NCBI GenBank assembly: GCA_035297145.1
Contig: DATGZN010000097.1
Coordinates: 1-64,000, forward strand
Direction: 5' to 3'
Origin: QHXW01 sp035297145
Lineage (GTDB): Bacteria; Acidobacteriota; Terriglobia; Bryobacterales; Bryobacteraceae
DNA length: 64,000 bases
In this document: positions 34,997 through 43,711 of the stretch, piece after piece
Layout of the letters: the number at the start of each line of letters is the position of its first letter
How positions within the stretch are numbered: position 1 is the stretch's first letter
Position numbers and translations under genes: made by a program
Notes under the pieces: model-generated
Seen by the model: only the letters and a program-made list of their open reading frames with translations
Database searches by the model: none
Told to the model about the DNA's origin: nothing

Positions 34997-36228
34997 AGAA
35001 AACGCAGTGCTTAACAAGGCGGCGGGGCGAATCGGGTTTCGCTCTTCTTCTGGTGTTTGCCATGGCGGCAACCATTGCGCTTCTTCTTTATATGGAGATG
35101 CCGCGCGTGGCGTTCGAGAGGCAGCGTGAACAGGAAGCGCTGCTCATCTCGCGGGGGGAGCAATACAAGCGGGCCATCCAGCTATATTTCAGAAAATTCA
35201 AGACTTATCCGACGTCGATTGATGCCCTCGAAAATACCAATAATCTGCGCTTCCTGCGCCGCCGCTATGCCGACCCACTAACTGGAAAGGACGAGTGGCG
35301 GTTGATTCATATAGGACCTGGTGGGGTCTTCACGGATTCCCTGACCAACAAGCCGAAGGGCAACCAGCAGACGCAGAATCAAAACAACTTCATCACCGAA
35401 GGTGCCTCGCTTAGTGGGGACGCCACCACTGACCAACCAACGGGTCCCGCCTTTCGGCGGCGGCCCAGTGACGGCGGGCAGCCCCAGGCCGGGGGCGATC
35501 CCAACGCACAGCAACCGGTTACGGGTCTTCAGCCGGACCAGAATCAAGCGCCTGCCGACCCCGGCAATGCGCAAAATCAAGCCGCGCAACTGGGCCTGGG
35601 ACAGAATCCCGCACAGCCAACGACGCCGGGACAAGGACTGCAGCCCGGCACTCCCGGCGCTCCACAGTCACCCGTGTCGGCATTTCCCGGCATTCCTGGT
35701 GGCCCCGTCAACCCAGGGGCGCAGCAGCCAGGCGGCTTACCGACGGATCCGAACGCGAATCCGTATGGGCAGCAGCCAGGGCTCAATCCAGCCCAGACGG
35801 GTGCGAACCCCGCGGCCGATCTGATCCGGAACTTGCTCACACAACCCAGGGCCATGCCCGGTTCGCAGCCCACAGCGGCAGGCGGAACCCAGATTTCCTC
35901 CGGTAGCATCGCAGGGGTGGCCAGTAAGGTAGAACGGCGCGGGATCAAGATCTACAATGAGCGCGACAAGTACAACGAATGGGAATTCATCTACGACTTC
36001 AGTAAAGACCGCACCGGAGCCGGGCAACTGGCCGGGATGATGGGCCAGCCACAACAATCTGGACAACTGCAGCCAGGTCAGCAACCTACAAATACGCCCG
36101 GGTTTGGTGGACAACCCGGATCGACGGGCGCTTTCGGTTTCGGCTCGCCAACCCAGCAGCAACAACCCTCCATGCCGGGCATGCAAGCAGGACCGCTTCC
36201 CCCGACATCCAGTTCCCCGCAGCAATAA
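34993..36228 (+). CDS. Pseudopilin-like protein with long Gln/Gly/Pro tail
   Basis: 411 residues. The N-terminus has a basic leader, then GFALLLVFAMAATIALLLYME, which looks like a type IV prepilin helix but lacks the Glu5 of major pilins. A globular part follows (RAIQLYFRKFKTYPTSIDALENTNNLRFLRRRYADPLTGKDEWRLI), resembling GspG/GspH-type minor pseudopilins. Residues about 120-310 are a low-complexity linker rich in Q, G, P and N. A short ordered block (KVERRGIKIYNERDKYNEWEFIYDF) comes before another Q/G/P tail. It is the fifth gene of the operon. Function as a minor pseudopilin is inferred. Confidence 0.75.
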   Translation: MKKTQCLTRRRGESGFALLLVFAMAATIALLLYMEMPRVAFERQREQEALLISRGEQYKRAIQLYFRKFKTYPTSIDALENTNNLRFLRRRYADPLTGKDEWRLIHIGPGGVFTDSLTNKPKGNQQTQNQNNFITEGASLSGDATTDQPTGPAFRRRPSDGGQPQAGGDPNAQQPVTGLQPDQNQAPADPGNAQNQAAQLGLGQNPAQPTTPGQGLQPGTPGAPQSPVSAFPGIPGGPVNPGAQQPGGLPTDPNANPYGQQPGLNPAQTGANPAADLIRNLLTQPRAMPGSQPTAAGGTQISSGSIAGVASKVERRGIKIYNERDKYNEWEFIYDFSKDRTGAGQLAGMMGQPQQSGQLQPGQQPTNTPGFGGQPGSTGAFGFGSPTQQQQPSMPGMQAGPLPPTSSSPQQ

Positions 36229-36278
36229 ACGCCTGAAGTTCCCTCTTTTCTCAGCCGATCAAACAGAAGAGGAACGAT

Positions 36279-38882
36279 TTGCACCGCATGCGCTCGCTCC
36301 CCCATGTCCCGCCCGTCACGTGTCCGCGCGTGATCTGCATTGTTGCCATGGCATTGGCATCAGGCACAGCCGGCGCCGCTCCGGCCGTTCTCACGCGGAC
36401 AGCCCAGCTTCGCGCGCTGTCGCCAGAAGAAGCCGCGCGCCGAATTCCCGTGCGCCTGCGCGCGGTGGTTACGCATTACGACCCCGGTTGGAACGACGTC
36501 TTCGTACTGGATGCGACCGGCGGCGCTTATGTGGCCGCCGAGGGACGGTTGGATATACGGCAGGGCCAACTGGTGGAGGTAACGGGAGTCAGCGGGCCCG
36601 GAGAATTCGCTCCGGTAGTGGAGAAACCGCATTTCAGGATCTTGGGCCCAGGCAAACTGCCTGTCGCGCGCAAAGTATCGTACGACGATCTCATTTCAGG
36701 AACGCTTGACGGCGCGTGGGTTGAAGTGCAGGGAACCATCCGGTCGATTGCTGTCGACAAGCATCGGCTCAACCTTTACTTGGGGGTAGGGCCAGCGCGC
36801 GTGCGGGCCACGGTCGTGGATTCTCCGGGTACGGGTTTTGAGGGGCTGCTGAACGCGCATGTAACCCTGCGCGGCGCCTGCGGGTCCACGTTCACAAAGC
36901 GGCGGCAACTGACGGGGGTGTTCATCCATGTTCAGAGCTTGAACGACGTGGTCATCAGCAAGGCGGCGCGGCAAGAGTTGCAGGATCTGCCAGTGAGTAG
37001 CGCGTCCAGCCTGCTTCGTTATTCACCAGAGAAATCGGTCAGCGAGCGGGCGCGACTGCGCGGTGTGGTGCTCTATCAGCGGTCGCGTGAATTCTACATT
37101 CGGGATGGAGAACAAGGGATCCTGGTGCTTACCCAGCAGGCCACGGCGCTGGAGCCGGGCGATCAAGTGGAGGTGGCCGGCTTTCCGGCTCTGGGCGAAT
37201 ACAATCCCATCCTGCAAGACGCGATGTTACGGCGGCTGGAGTCCGGTCCCGTTCCGCAGCCTGTAACAGTAACAGTGGAGCAGGCGTTAGGTGGCGACCA
37301 CGACGGAGACCTGGTGGAGCTCGAGGCGGTTCTGGTGAGCGGGACTGCCACCAAAAGGGGGCAGTGGCTGGCCATGAAATCGGGCAGCCACGTTTTCAGC
37401 GTAGAAATTGACCGGACAGCGGCGGCGGACCTGCCGGTGATCGAGGACGGAAGCCGCGTTCGGGTGAGCGGCATCTGCGTGGTGGAGGTGGCCGGGTGGC
37501 TGAACGAGCCGGCATCGTTCCGCCTCCTCCTGCGGTCGGGGAATGATCTTCATGTGCTGCGACGCCCATCCTGGTGGACGATGGCGCGGACGGTACAGCT
37601 GCTGATCATCCTCGCACTGGCAATCTTCGGTGCGCTGGCCTGGGTGCTACTGCTGCGTCGGCGTGTGACCCAGCAAACCAAGCAACTGCTGCGCAACAAT
37701 CGGGATCTGGAATGCGCGCTGGCCACCGCTAAGGATGCCACGGAGCTGAAGAGCCAGTTTCTCGCCAACATGAGCCATGAAATCCGCACCCCGATGAACG
37801 GCATCCTGGGGATGGCCGGTTTGGCGCTCGAGACCGAACTGACGCCCGAACAGCGCGGGTATATCTCTGACGCCAAGCAATCGGCGGAGTCGCTGCTGGC
37901 GTTGTTGAATGACATTCTGGATTTCTCGAAAATCGAGGCCGGCCGCCTCGAGCTGGATGCTGTCGACTTTTCGGTACGCGAATGTGTCAGGGACGCCGTC
38001 TCCGCTCTAGCCGTATCGGTTCATCAAAAGGGGCTGGCCTTGGAAGTGCATGTGGGGCCTGATGTTCCTGACGCCCAGCACGGCGACGCGACCCGCATTC
38101 GCCAGGTGTTATTGAACCTGGTGAACAATGCCATCAAGTTCACTAGCGCCGGTGCGATCACGGTCAGCGTGGGCCTTTTTGAGGGCGTGGGGCCTCCGCG
38201 TGTACACTTCTCGGTTGCGGATACGGGTGTAGGGATTCCCGAGGAGAAAATCGGGCTGATCTTCGAGGCCTTCCGGCAGGCAGACGGGTCCACAACGCGC
38301 CGCTATGGGGGCACCGGGTTGGGTCTGACCATCTCTTCGCGCCTGATCGAGTTGATGGGCGGGAACATCTGGGCGGAAAGTGAAGTCGGCAAGGGCAGCC
38401 GGTTTCATTTCGTCATTCCCTTTTCGAGAGCCATTGAGATCCCCGCATCCAAAACCGCGGCTCTTGTGGCGCCGGCGCCCGAAACACCGCCGCTGCGCGT
38501 GCTGATTGCAGAGGACAACCTCATTAATCAAAAGATCGCAGCCCGGCTGTTGGAGAAGGCCGGGCACAAAGTAACGGTCGCGAGCGACGGCCGTGAGGCT
38601 TTGGCCGCCTGGCGCAAACAACCATTCGATCTTGTCCTCATGGACATCCAAATGCCGCACTTGAACGGTTTTGAGTGTACCGCCGCTATCCGCGCGATTG
38701 AGGAGCGGTCCGGCGGGCGCGTACCTATTCTTGCGCTGACCGCCCACGCGCTCAAGGGATACGATCAGCAATGCCTTGCTGCGGGAATGGACGGCTACAT
38801 CTCGAAGCCGATGCGCGCGGATGAATTGCTGGCGGCTATCCATCGTGTCACGGTGTCCGCACCGGAGCCCCAAGTAGTGTAG
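36279..38882 (+). CDS. Hybrid sensor histidine kinase/response regulator
   Basis: 867 residues from a TTG at 36279 with AAGAGGA just upstream; an ATG at 36288 is an alternative start. A signal-like N-terminus leads to an extracytoplasmic region with two OB-fold-like repeats (about 57-128 and 248-325, each with F-x-L/IRD and G-D/Q-x-VEV-x-G). One membrane helix lies at about 436-460. The HisKA domain has His500 in SHEIRTP, then the HATPase boxes (NLVNNAIKF, DTGVGIP, GTGLGLTIS) and a receiver domain with Asp789 in LMDIQMP. No output domain is present, so phosphate may pass to an Hpt protein such as the one at 43322 (inference). Confidence 0.93.
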   Translation: MHRMRSLPHVPPVTCPRVICIVAMALASGTAGAAPAVLTRTAQLRALSPEEAARRIPVRLRAVVTHYDPGWNDVFVLDATGGAYVAAEGRLDIRQGQLVEVTGVSGPGEFAPVVEKPHFRILGPGKLPVARKVSYDDLISGTLDGAWVEVQGTIRSIAVDKHRLNLYLGVGPARVRATVVDSPGTGFEGLLNAHVTLRGACGSTFTKRRQLTGVFIHVQSLNDVVISKAARQELQDLPVSSASSLLRYSPEKSVSERARLRGVVLYQRSREFYIRDGEQGILVLTQQATALEPGDQVEVAGFPALGEYNPILQDAMLRRLESGPVPQPVTVTVEQALGGDHDGDLVELEAVLVSGTATKRGQWLAMKSGSHVFSVEIDRTAAADLPVIEDGSRVRVSGICVVEVAGWLNEPASFRLLLRSGNDLHVLRRPSWWTMARTVQLLIILALAIFGALAWVLLLRRRVTQQTKQLLRNNRDLECALATAKDATELKSQFLANMSHEIRTPMNGILGMAGLALETELTPEQRGYISDAKQSAESLLALLNDILDFSKIEAGRLELDAVDFSVRECVRDAVSALAVSVHQKGLALEVHVGPDVPDAQHGDATRIRQVLLNLVNNAIKFTSAGAITVSVGLFEGVGPPRVHFSVADTGVGIPEEKIGLIFEAFRQADGSTTRRYGGTGLGLTISSRLIELMGGNIWAESEVGKGSRFHFVIPFSRAIEIPASKTAALVAPAPETPPLRVLIAEDNLINQKIAARLLEKAGHKVTVASDGREALAAWRKQPFDLVLMDIQMPHLNGFECTAAIRAIEERSGGRVPILALTAHALKGYDQQCLAAGMDGYISKPMRADELLAAIHRVTVSAPEPQVV

Positions 38883-38958
38883 GGGTGATCGAACCGGCAA
38901 CGCCGGCACACTTCGGAAAGGCAGGTTAGCCTGCGCGAGAAAGCCCACGCCTTATGTT

Positions 38959-39945
38959 CTATTGCCGCGTTTGGGCGGCGAGATGCGAGCGCGCCGCGAG
39001 TGGCAAAACCGACTCTCGTGTCAGTGGCGCCAGCTCAATCTGGTGCGGAGGTTCGGGGCGGACCCACGCGATCTCCTCGATTTCGGCGGCGGCACTGACT
39101 GTGCCAACGACCTCTACACGGTACAGAGCGGCTTCTACCATACAGCCGGTTTCGTTTGCCGGTGGCGCCAGGAACGTGCCAAGAAATGCCGGACTCCCGG
39201 GCCGGACCGAGCATCCCAATTCTTCCTTCAGCTCACGTTCGAGCGCCGCGGGGTGTGATTCGGAATCTCGAAGTTTTCCGCCAGGCTGCATGAACGCGCG
39301 CGTTCCACGCTTACGGACCAGCAGCACCCGTCCGGCGTCATCCTGCACCAGCGCGGCGACAATGCGGATGACCGGTTTCGATACGGTCTGCCATTTTGGC
39401 AGCGGCGGGGAATAGAGCCGGAATGCATCGATAATTGCGGTGGGCTCGGCGTGAAAGGTGAGCATGGACACGTACTCCGGGTGCAGGAACCCCTCGCCGG
39501 CCATTGTGTCCACCATTTTTCGCAACGAATCGAAATACCCATTGGTATTCAAGAAGCCGCACGGTTTGTGATGAATCCCGAGTTGGCCCCAGGTCCACTG
39601 CTCGAATATTTCTTCAAGGGTACCGGCGCCGCCGGGCAAAGCGATAAAAGCATCGGCGAGTTCGGCCATTTTGGCTTTGCGCTCGTGCATGGTGGCGACG
39701 ACGTGCAGTTGGGTGAGGCCGGTATGTTGAATCTCGCGGTCCACGAGGGATTGCGGAATGACACCTAGCACCGTGCCGCCCGCCTGGAGCGCGGCATCGG
39801 CAATTGCACCCATCAAGCCGACGCGCCCGCCTCCGTAAACGAGGTCGATCCCGCGGTCGGCAAGGGCTTTTCCCATCTGCCTCGCGGCATGGACGTAGAC
39901 TTCACCGTTGCCGAACCTCGAACCACAGTAGACACAGATACGCAT
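38959..39945 (-). CDS. LOG-family phosphoribohydrolase fused to a Nudix hydrolase
   Basis: 328 residues. Residues 1-185 are a LOG (lysine-decarboxylase-like) domain with YGGGRVGLMG and the signature PGGAGTLEE (104-112); LOG enzymes release a base from nucleoside 5'-monophosphates. After about residue 193 comes a Nudix domain with a perfect box from Gly223 to Cys245 (G-x5-E-x7-RELKEELGC). Nudix enzymes cleave nucleoside diphosphates linked to another group. The fusion of two nucleotide-sanitising activities in one chain suggests consecutive steps on a modified nucleotide. No stop or frameshift interrupts the junction. Confidence 0.93.
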   Translation of the reverse strand: MRICVYCGSRFGNGEVYVHAARQMGKALADRGIDLVYGGGRVGLMGAIADAALQAGGTVLGVIPQSLVDREIQHTGLTQLHVVATMHERKAKMAELADAFIALPGGAGTLEEIFEQWTWGQLGIHHKPCGFLNTNGYFDSLRKMVDTMAGEGFLHPEYVSMLTFHAEPTAIIDAFRLYSPPLPKWQTVSKPVIRIVAALVQDDAGRVLLVRKRGTRAFMQPGGKLRDSESHPAALERELKEELGCSVRPGSPAFLGTFLAPPANETGCMVEAALYRVEVVGTVSAAAEIEEIAWVRPEPPHQIELAPLTRESVLPLAARSHLAAQTRQ

Positions 39946-40074
39946 TCGCTTGGCGCCACCAAAAAGGAGATGGGCCGATCATAGCAGACGCACCGAGTTC
40001 CTTTCTTAAGGCATGCTGCTGCGCGAACCGGCCCAAGAAATCGCTACAATTGTCACAGAGACAGGAAACCAGTC

Positions 40075-40323
40075 ATGATTATTGAACTTCCAGAGGAGCT
40101 TGGAGCAGCACTGAAGGTGCGAGCCAACGCCCATGGCATTTCCGCCGATGGCTACGCGCGTGAGGTTCTGGAACGCGAACTCGCGGACGCACTCGAAGCG
40201 CCATCGTCCGGTATTCCGTTCAAGACGGGACGCGGCATGTTTTCCAAATACGGGCAGGCTCCATCTGCCGAGGAAATCGACGCTAACCGGGCCGATATGT
40301 TCCGGAACTTTGGCTCGGCATAG
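40075..40323 (+). CDS. Antitoxin-like protein without an adjacent same-strand toxin
   Basis: 82 residues. MIIELPEELGAALKVRANAHGISADGYAREVLERELADAL is a ribbon-helix-helix or related antitoxin head. The tail FKTGRGMFSKYGQAPSAEEIDANRADMFRNFG is the toxin-binding segment seen in VapB relatives that pair with PIN toxins. The natural partner would lie immediately downstream on the same strand, but only a broken toxin on the opposite strand is found there. It may be an orphan antitoxin that titrates other VapC proteins. Confidence 0.75.
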   Translation: MIIELPEELGAALKVRANAHGISADGYAREVLERELADALEAPSSGIPFKTGRGMFSKYGQAPSAEEIDANRADMFRNFGSA

Positions 40324-40342
40324 ACGCGCACCGTATAAGGGC

Positions 40343-40792
40343 CTAAACCTCGCTCTCCTCGGCTTTGCATTTCCCAAGGATTGAAGATATCGACGCCGAG
40401 ACCGGCGCAGTCTTTCACGTTCCGCGAAACGACCACGAGCCCATGTTCAATCGCGGTTGCGGCAATCATGCCGTCCGCCGTGTTCAGCGGCGTTCCTCTT
40501 AACTGGCATTGACCGTCCAATACGCCCCACCGGTCCGCGATGGCATGGGTGACGGGCAGGATGCGGTTACTAAACCAAGTCAGCAAGTCAGTGTGGAACC
40601 ACGTCTCAAGCTCGGAACCGACGGCGGCTTGGGGGAAGTACGATGAGTCCCTTACGGATTTCACCGATCGTGACGGCGCTGAGAAATAACGTTGTTGCGG
40701 GTTGTATTTTGAGCCACTGCACTACGCGAGGCTCGGGCCGGTCCCGGCTGAGTTTCTGACGGGACGTTAGTGTCGAGAAGATAGCCGTTCAC
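40343..40792 (-). pseudogene. Frameshifted VapC/FitB-type PIN toxin
   Basis: The GTG at 40792 overlaps the upstream antitoxin stop (GTGA) and reads VNGYLLDTNVPSET, the PIN start, before the frame shifts. A second frame carries RVVQWLKIQPATTLFLSAVTIGEIRKGLIVLP, and a third carries SELETWFHTDLLTWFSNRILPVTHAIADRWGVL, then TADGMIAATAIEHGLVVVSRNVKDCAGLGVDIFNPWE. All PIN blocks are present in order but need at least two frameshifts, one near codon 17 and one at a run of C residues near 40640. The 3' limit is approximate. It is a dead toxin behind an intact antitoxin. Confidence 0.82.
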
Positions 40793-41052
40793 AGGTCTAT
40801 CGGTCGTCCGGCAGATGGGTTGCGACCGAAATCCAGATTAAGACCTCGCAACGGCGCAAAGAGCTCCACAATGTTTTTCGCCGGCGACGCGTCGGGTTGT
40901 GGCGTTGTTACTGCTGTCGATGGCGAAGACTGAAGCGCCTGGAACACAACATCTTCGGCGTCCTTAAATCGGCCTGTTTGGAGGCGCTGATTGATGAGCG
41001 CCTCGACTTCGGGTTTGGTGATCTGAATGGTCATCGGGGTGCCCTCCTTCAT
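40789..41052 (-). CDS. Antitoxin preceding the broken VapC gene
   Basis: 87 residues; a second in-frame ATG at 41034 gives 81 and may be the true start. MTIQITKPEVEALINQRLQTGRFKDAEDVVFQALQSS is a ParD/CopG-like ribbon-helix-helix segment with the helix GRFKDAEDVV typical of ParD antitoxins. The C-terminal part (ELFAPLRGLNLDFGRNPSAGRPIDL) is the toxin-binding tail found in partners of FitB-like PIN toxins. The gene is intact while the toxin is not. Confidence 0.8.
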   Translation of the reverse strand: MKEGTPMTIQITKPEVEALINQRLQTGRFKDAEDVVFQALQSSPSTAVTTPQPDASPAKNIVELFAPLRGLNLDFGRNPSAGRPIDL

Positions 41053-41082
41053 TATTATGACCCTTTACCTTACAGGATTTCA

Positions 41083-41565
41083 CTAATCTCGCTTCTTGAC
41101 GATCAGTGAGACCAGGTACGCCTGCGCGATGTGCTCATTGCGAATAGCCTTCCATCTCTTAAATGCTTGTTCTGCTGCCTTGACTTGCGCGAGAGCTTCC
41201 GTGGTCGTCCAAGAGGTAGTGTTGTCGTAGTCGGCGATGTGCCGCTTCTCCTGCAGTTGAGTAAAAGTTTCGGCCACCGCCTTCAAGGCCTCGACAACCT
41301 TGGGATCTTCCCCTTTGAATGGGAATTGACGGCCGTCTTTAAGGCGATTGGAGGCTGCCTTCATAATGTTGTGATCGAATGCGCGTCCAAGCGCCGCTCT
41401 GAGATTGGTTCGGCTCCAATTGGCGACCGCTTCGCTTATTAGCAGGTGAAATAGCGCGTAATAGGCCGTCGATACGGCTCGGCGCAAGCTAGCCTGTTTT
41501 GGATTCCTGGGTTCTTTGTGGACGAGTTGGAGCGCTTGCCGAAGAAGGTCGTCATGGTATGCCAT
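41083..41565 (-). CDS. HEPN-domain protein
   Basis: 160 residues from the ATG at 41565, 2 nt after the stop of the upstream gene; an ATG at 41577 would overlap it. The all-helical region (RRAVSTAYYALFHLLISEAVANW, VVEALKAVAETFTQLQEKRHIADYDN, ALAQVKAAEQAFKRWKAIRNEH) is typical of HEPN proteins, many of which are toxin RNases or partners of nucleotidyltransferases. The conserved-looking polar block EKRHIADYD near residue 115 could be the functional motif. With its neighbour it may form a two-gene conflict module. Confidence 0.75.
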   Translation of the reverse strand: MAYHDDLLRQALQLVHKEPRNPKQASLRRAVSTAYYALFHLLISEAVANWSRTNLRAALGRAFDHNIMKAASNRLKDGRQFPFKGEDPKVVEALKAVAETFTQLQEKRHIADYDNTTSWTTTEALAQVKAAEQAFKRWKAIRNEHIAQAYLVSLIVKKRD

Positions 41566-41567
41566 GC

Positions 41568-41897
41568 CTAGGTCCACTCTGGATCATTCCGTTTTTCCTG
41601 CTCGGATTTGCTGCGAAAACTGAAGTACGGGAGCAAGCGCCAGTTCTCATAGGGACGGATCTCATCGAAGAGGATCGTCGCGATGCGGCCGGTGACCTCT
41701 GCAAGCTTGTCCTCTCTGCTGGCCGCGTCCGTGAGAACGATTCGGAAAAAAATGGCAGGCTCATCTGTTGAATCCGTCCCAAGACTGTAATTGACACGAA
41801 CGGTTTCTTTGGCGAGCTTGCGGAGCTTACGGATTGCCTTGTCGACCTCCTGGGCGAGTTGGCTTTGATGGACAGAACCAGCGGGAACTATCGGCAT
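41568..41897 (-). CDS. Small conserved protein paired with the HEPN gene
   Basis: 109 residues. A helical N-terminal half (VHQSQLAQEVDKAIRKLRKLAKETVRVNYSLG) and an alpha/beta part (DEPAIFFRIVLTD, RIATILFDEIRPYENWRLLPYFSFRSKSEQ) are visible. I do not recall a named function. The strand pattern loosely resembles short nucleotidyltransferase-like antitoxins, but the GSxxx-D-x-D catalytic motif is absent. Order and spacing (this gene first, HEPN second) fit a toxin-antitoxin operon. Confidence 0.65.
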   Translation of the reverse strand: MPIVPAGSVHQSQLAQEVDKAIRKLRKLAKETVRVNYSLGTDSTDEPAIFFRIVLTDAASREDKLAEVTGRIATILFDEIRPYENWRLLPYFSFRSKSEQEKRNDPEWT

Positions 41898-41961
41898 GTA
41901 CCGATTATCGCGCTTCCTGACTCAATCCATCTCCCGACCGCTTTTCTGATATCTTTCCCAC

Positions 41962-43179
41962 ATGCAACGCCGAACATTTCTCTCTACGCTGGCGGCGGGG
42001 GCGGCCGTGTTGTCGCGTCCTGTGGCGCTTCTTGCCGATCTTCCCAAGATGAAGATCAAGCGCATCCGCTTTTATCACAATCCGCGGTCGCGTCCCATGT
42101 TCAACCAGAGTTTCCACATCGTCACTGTCGAGACCGACCAGGGGATCACGGGTATTGGCGAGGGCGGATCGCACGACACTATCGCCGAGTGCGCGGAGAT
42201 GCTGATCGGCGACGACCCGTCGAAGATCGATCATCTGTGGCAGCTTGTTTACAGGGGCCGGTTCTATCCCGCGGGGCGCGAAAAGCTCCACGCCATGGGC
42301 GCGCTGGATATGGCGCTGTGGGACATCAAAGGGAAGGCGCTGGGCGTGCCGGTTTATGAGTTGCTCGGCGGCCAGGCGCGCGAGCATGTCGAGTGCTACT
42401 CGACGGGCTTCCCGGACAAGGGCAGCCTGAAGGAGACGGCGCACGCATGCGTCGAGGCGGGCTTTCGAGCGTTTCGCACCTCGGTAGCGGACCCAGGCGA
42501 CGGCGCGGCGTTCAATTCGCATCAAATGGTGCGCAAGACATACGAAGATTGCGTGCAGATCCGCGAGGGCGTGGGCAACGACGGCGACTGGGCCATCGAT
42601 TATCACACGCGGCTGGATCTGGCGGACGCCATTCGCCTGAGCACGCTGATCGAGCCGCTCGAGCCGTATTTCTGCGAGGACCTGCTGCGCTCGGAAAATA
42701 CGGACGTGTACAGGCAGCTTCGGGAGCACGTAAAGGTGCCGATCGCGGTGGGTGAGCAGTTCGGCGATCGCTGGGACGTGAACCGGCTCATCGAGGGGCG
42801 CCTGATTGACTACGCGCGCGTGACTCTGCCGAATGTAGGGGGCATCAGCGAGTACAAGAAGATCGCAACGCTGTGCGAGACGCACTACGTCGGGCTGATT
42901 CCGCACTTCACTGGTCCGGTGGCGGAAGCGGCGGTGGCGCACGTGGCCATGACATTCTCCGGGCCGGTGATGATGGAGATGCTGGGGGCGGGTCCGGCCA
43001 AGGAACCGCATCTCCCTCAGAGCTACGATTTCCGCAACGGCAAAATATGGCCCAACCGGCGGCCGGGCCTGGGAGTGGAGTTCGATCCGAAAGCGCTGCA
43101 GGTGGCGCTGGAGGTCACCGAGGCCGCGCGGCCGATTCCGCTGTTCCACCGGCCGGATGGGTCGCTGACGAACTGGTAG
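41962..43179 (+). CDS. Enolase-superfamily enzyme, mandelate racemase/dehydratase type, Tat-exported
   Basis: 405 residues. A Tat signal (QRRTFLSTLAAGAAVLS) directs folded export. The mature part has the capping domain and (beta/alpha)7-beta barrel of the mandelate racemase group: GALDMALWDIKGKALGVPVYELLGG, AIDYHTRLDLADA (first metal Asp), YFCEDLL (Glu) and PIAVGEQF (Glu), with LIPHFTGPVAEAA near the end. These ligands bind Mg for abstraction of a proton next to a carboxylate. Sugar-acid dehydratase (galactonate or mannonate type) is the likeliest activity. The closest substrate class cannot be set from sequence alone. Confidence 0.9.
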   Translation: MQRRTFLSTLAAGAAVLSRPVALLADLPKMKIKRIRFYHNPRSRPMFNQSFHIVTVETDQGITGIGEGGSHDTIAECAEMLIGDDPSKIDHLWQLVYRGRFYPAGREKLHAMGALDMALWDIKGKALGVPVYELLGGQAREHVECYSTGFPDKGSLKETAHACVEAGFRAFRTSVADPGDGAAFNSHQMVRKTYEDCVQIREGVGNDGDWAIDYHTRLDLADAIRLSTLIEPLEPYFCEDLLRSENTDVYRQLREHVKVPIAVGEQFGDRWDVNRLIEGRLIDYARVTLPNVGGISEYKKIATLCETHYVGLIPHFTGPVAEAAVAHVAMTFSGPVMMEMLGAGPAKEPHLPQSYDFRNGKIWPNRRPGLGVEFDPKALQVALEVTEAARPIPLFHRPDGSLTNW

Positions 43180-43321
43180 AGCGCGGCACGCTTTGTGGCC
43201 CGCGTACAACGGGCACTGGATCGGCTTCGGGAAGCATGGGTGGCCAACTCAGGTCTTTCGCTGATGGGCATTCCCCGCGCCATCTGCCAAAATTCTTGAC
43301 AGCGAGGAGAAGCGGCCCGTC

Positions 43322-43669
43322 ATGCCTGACCTAGCCGAAGCGCCCGTATTTGACATGAATCAGTTGCGGAATATCTGCATGGAGGATACCGAGCTGATGC
43401 GGGACCTGGCTGCGTCATTGATCAACGACGCCGCGGCTCAAATTCCGGCGCTCCAGCAAGCCGTGGAGCAGGCCGACGGCGCGAAGTGTGCGCGCCTGGC
43501 ACATTATGTGAAGGGTGCGTGCGCCAATGTGGGAGCCGCCTCACTGGCTGCGCTGATGAAGAGCATTGAGCGCAGCGCCCAAGCCAACGACTTCGCGGCC
43601 TGCCGAGTGTCACTTGGTGACATGTCCGCTGAGATCGAGAAATTCTCGTCCGAAGCCGCATCGTTGTAG
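43322..43669 (+). CDS. Hpt (histidine phosphotransfer) domain protein
   Basis: 115 residues forming one helical bundle. The phospho-accepting His lies in LAHYVKGACANVGAASLA (HxxKG motif). Hpt proteins relay phosphate from hybrid kinases to response regulators. No kinase gene is adjacent; the hybrid kinase at 36279 lacks an Hpt domain and is a possible donor. Confidence 0.88.
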   Translation: MPDLAEAPVFDMNQLRNICMEDTELMRDLAASLINDAAAQIPALQQAVEQADGAKCARLAHYVKGACANVGAASLAALMKSIERSAQANDFAACRVSLGDMSAEIEKFSSEAASL

Positions 43670-43711
43670 ACCCCACATCGGTTTCCCGCCATAACATGCT
43701 AATTTGAGGGC

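Noticed and set aside
41905..43209. Long open frame (434 codons) on the minus strand opposite the enolase-superfamily gene
   Set aside because: Its sequence has no family features and follows the GC-rich third-position pattern of the real gene on the other strand.
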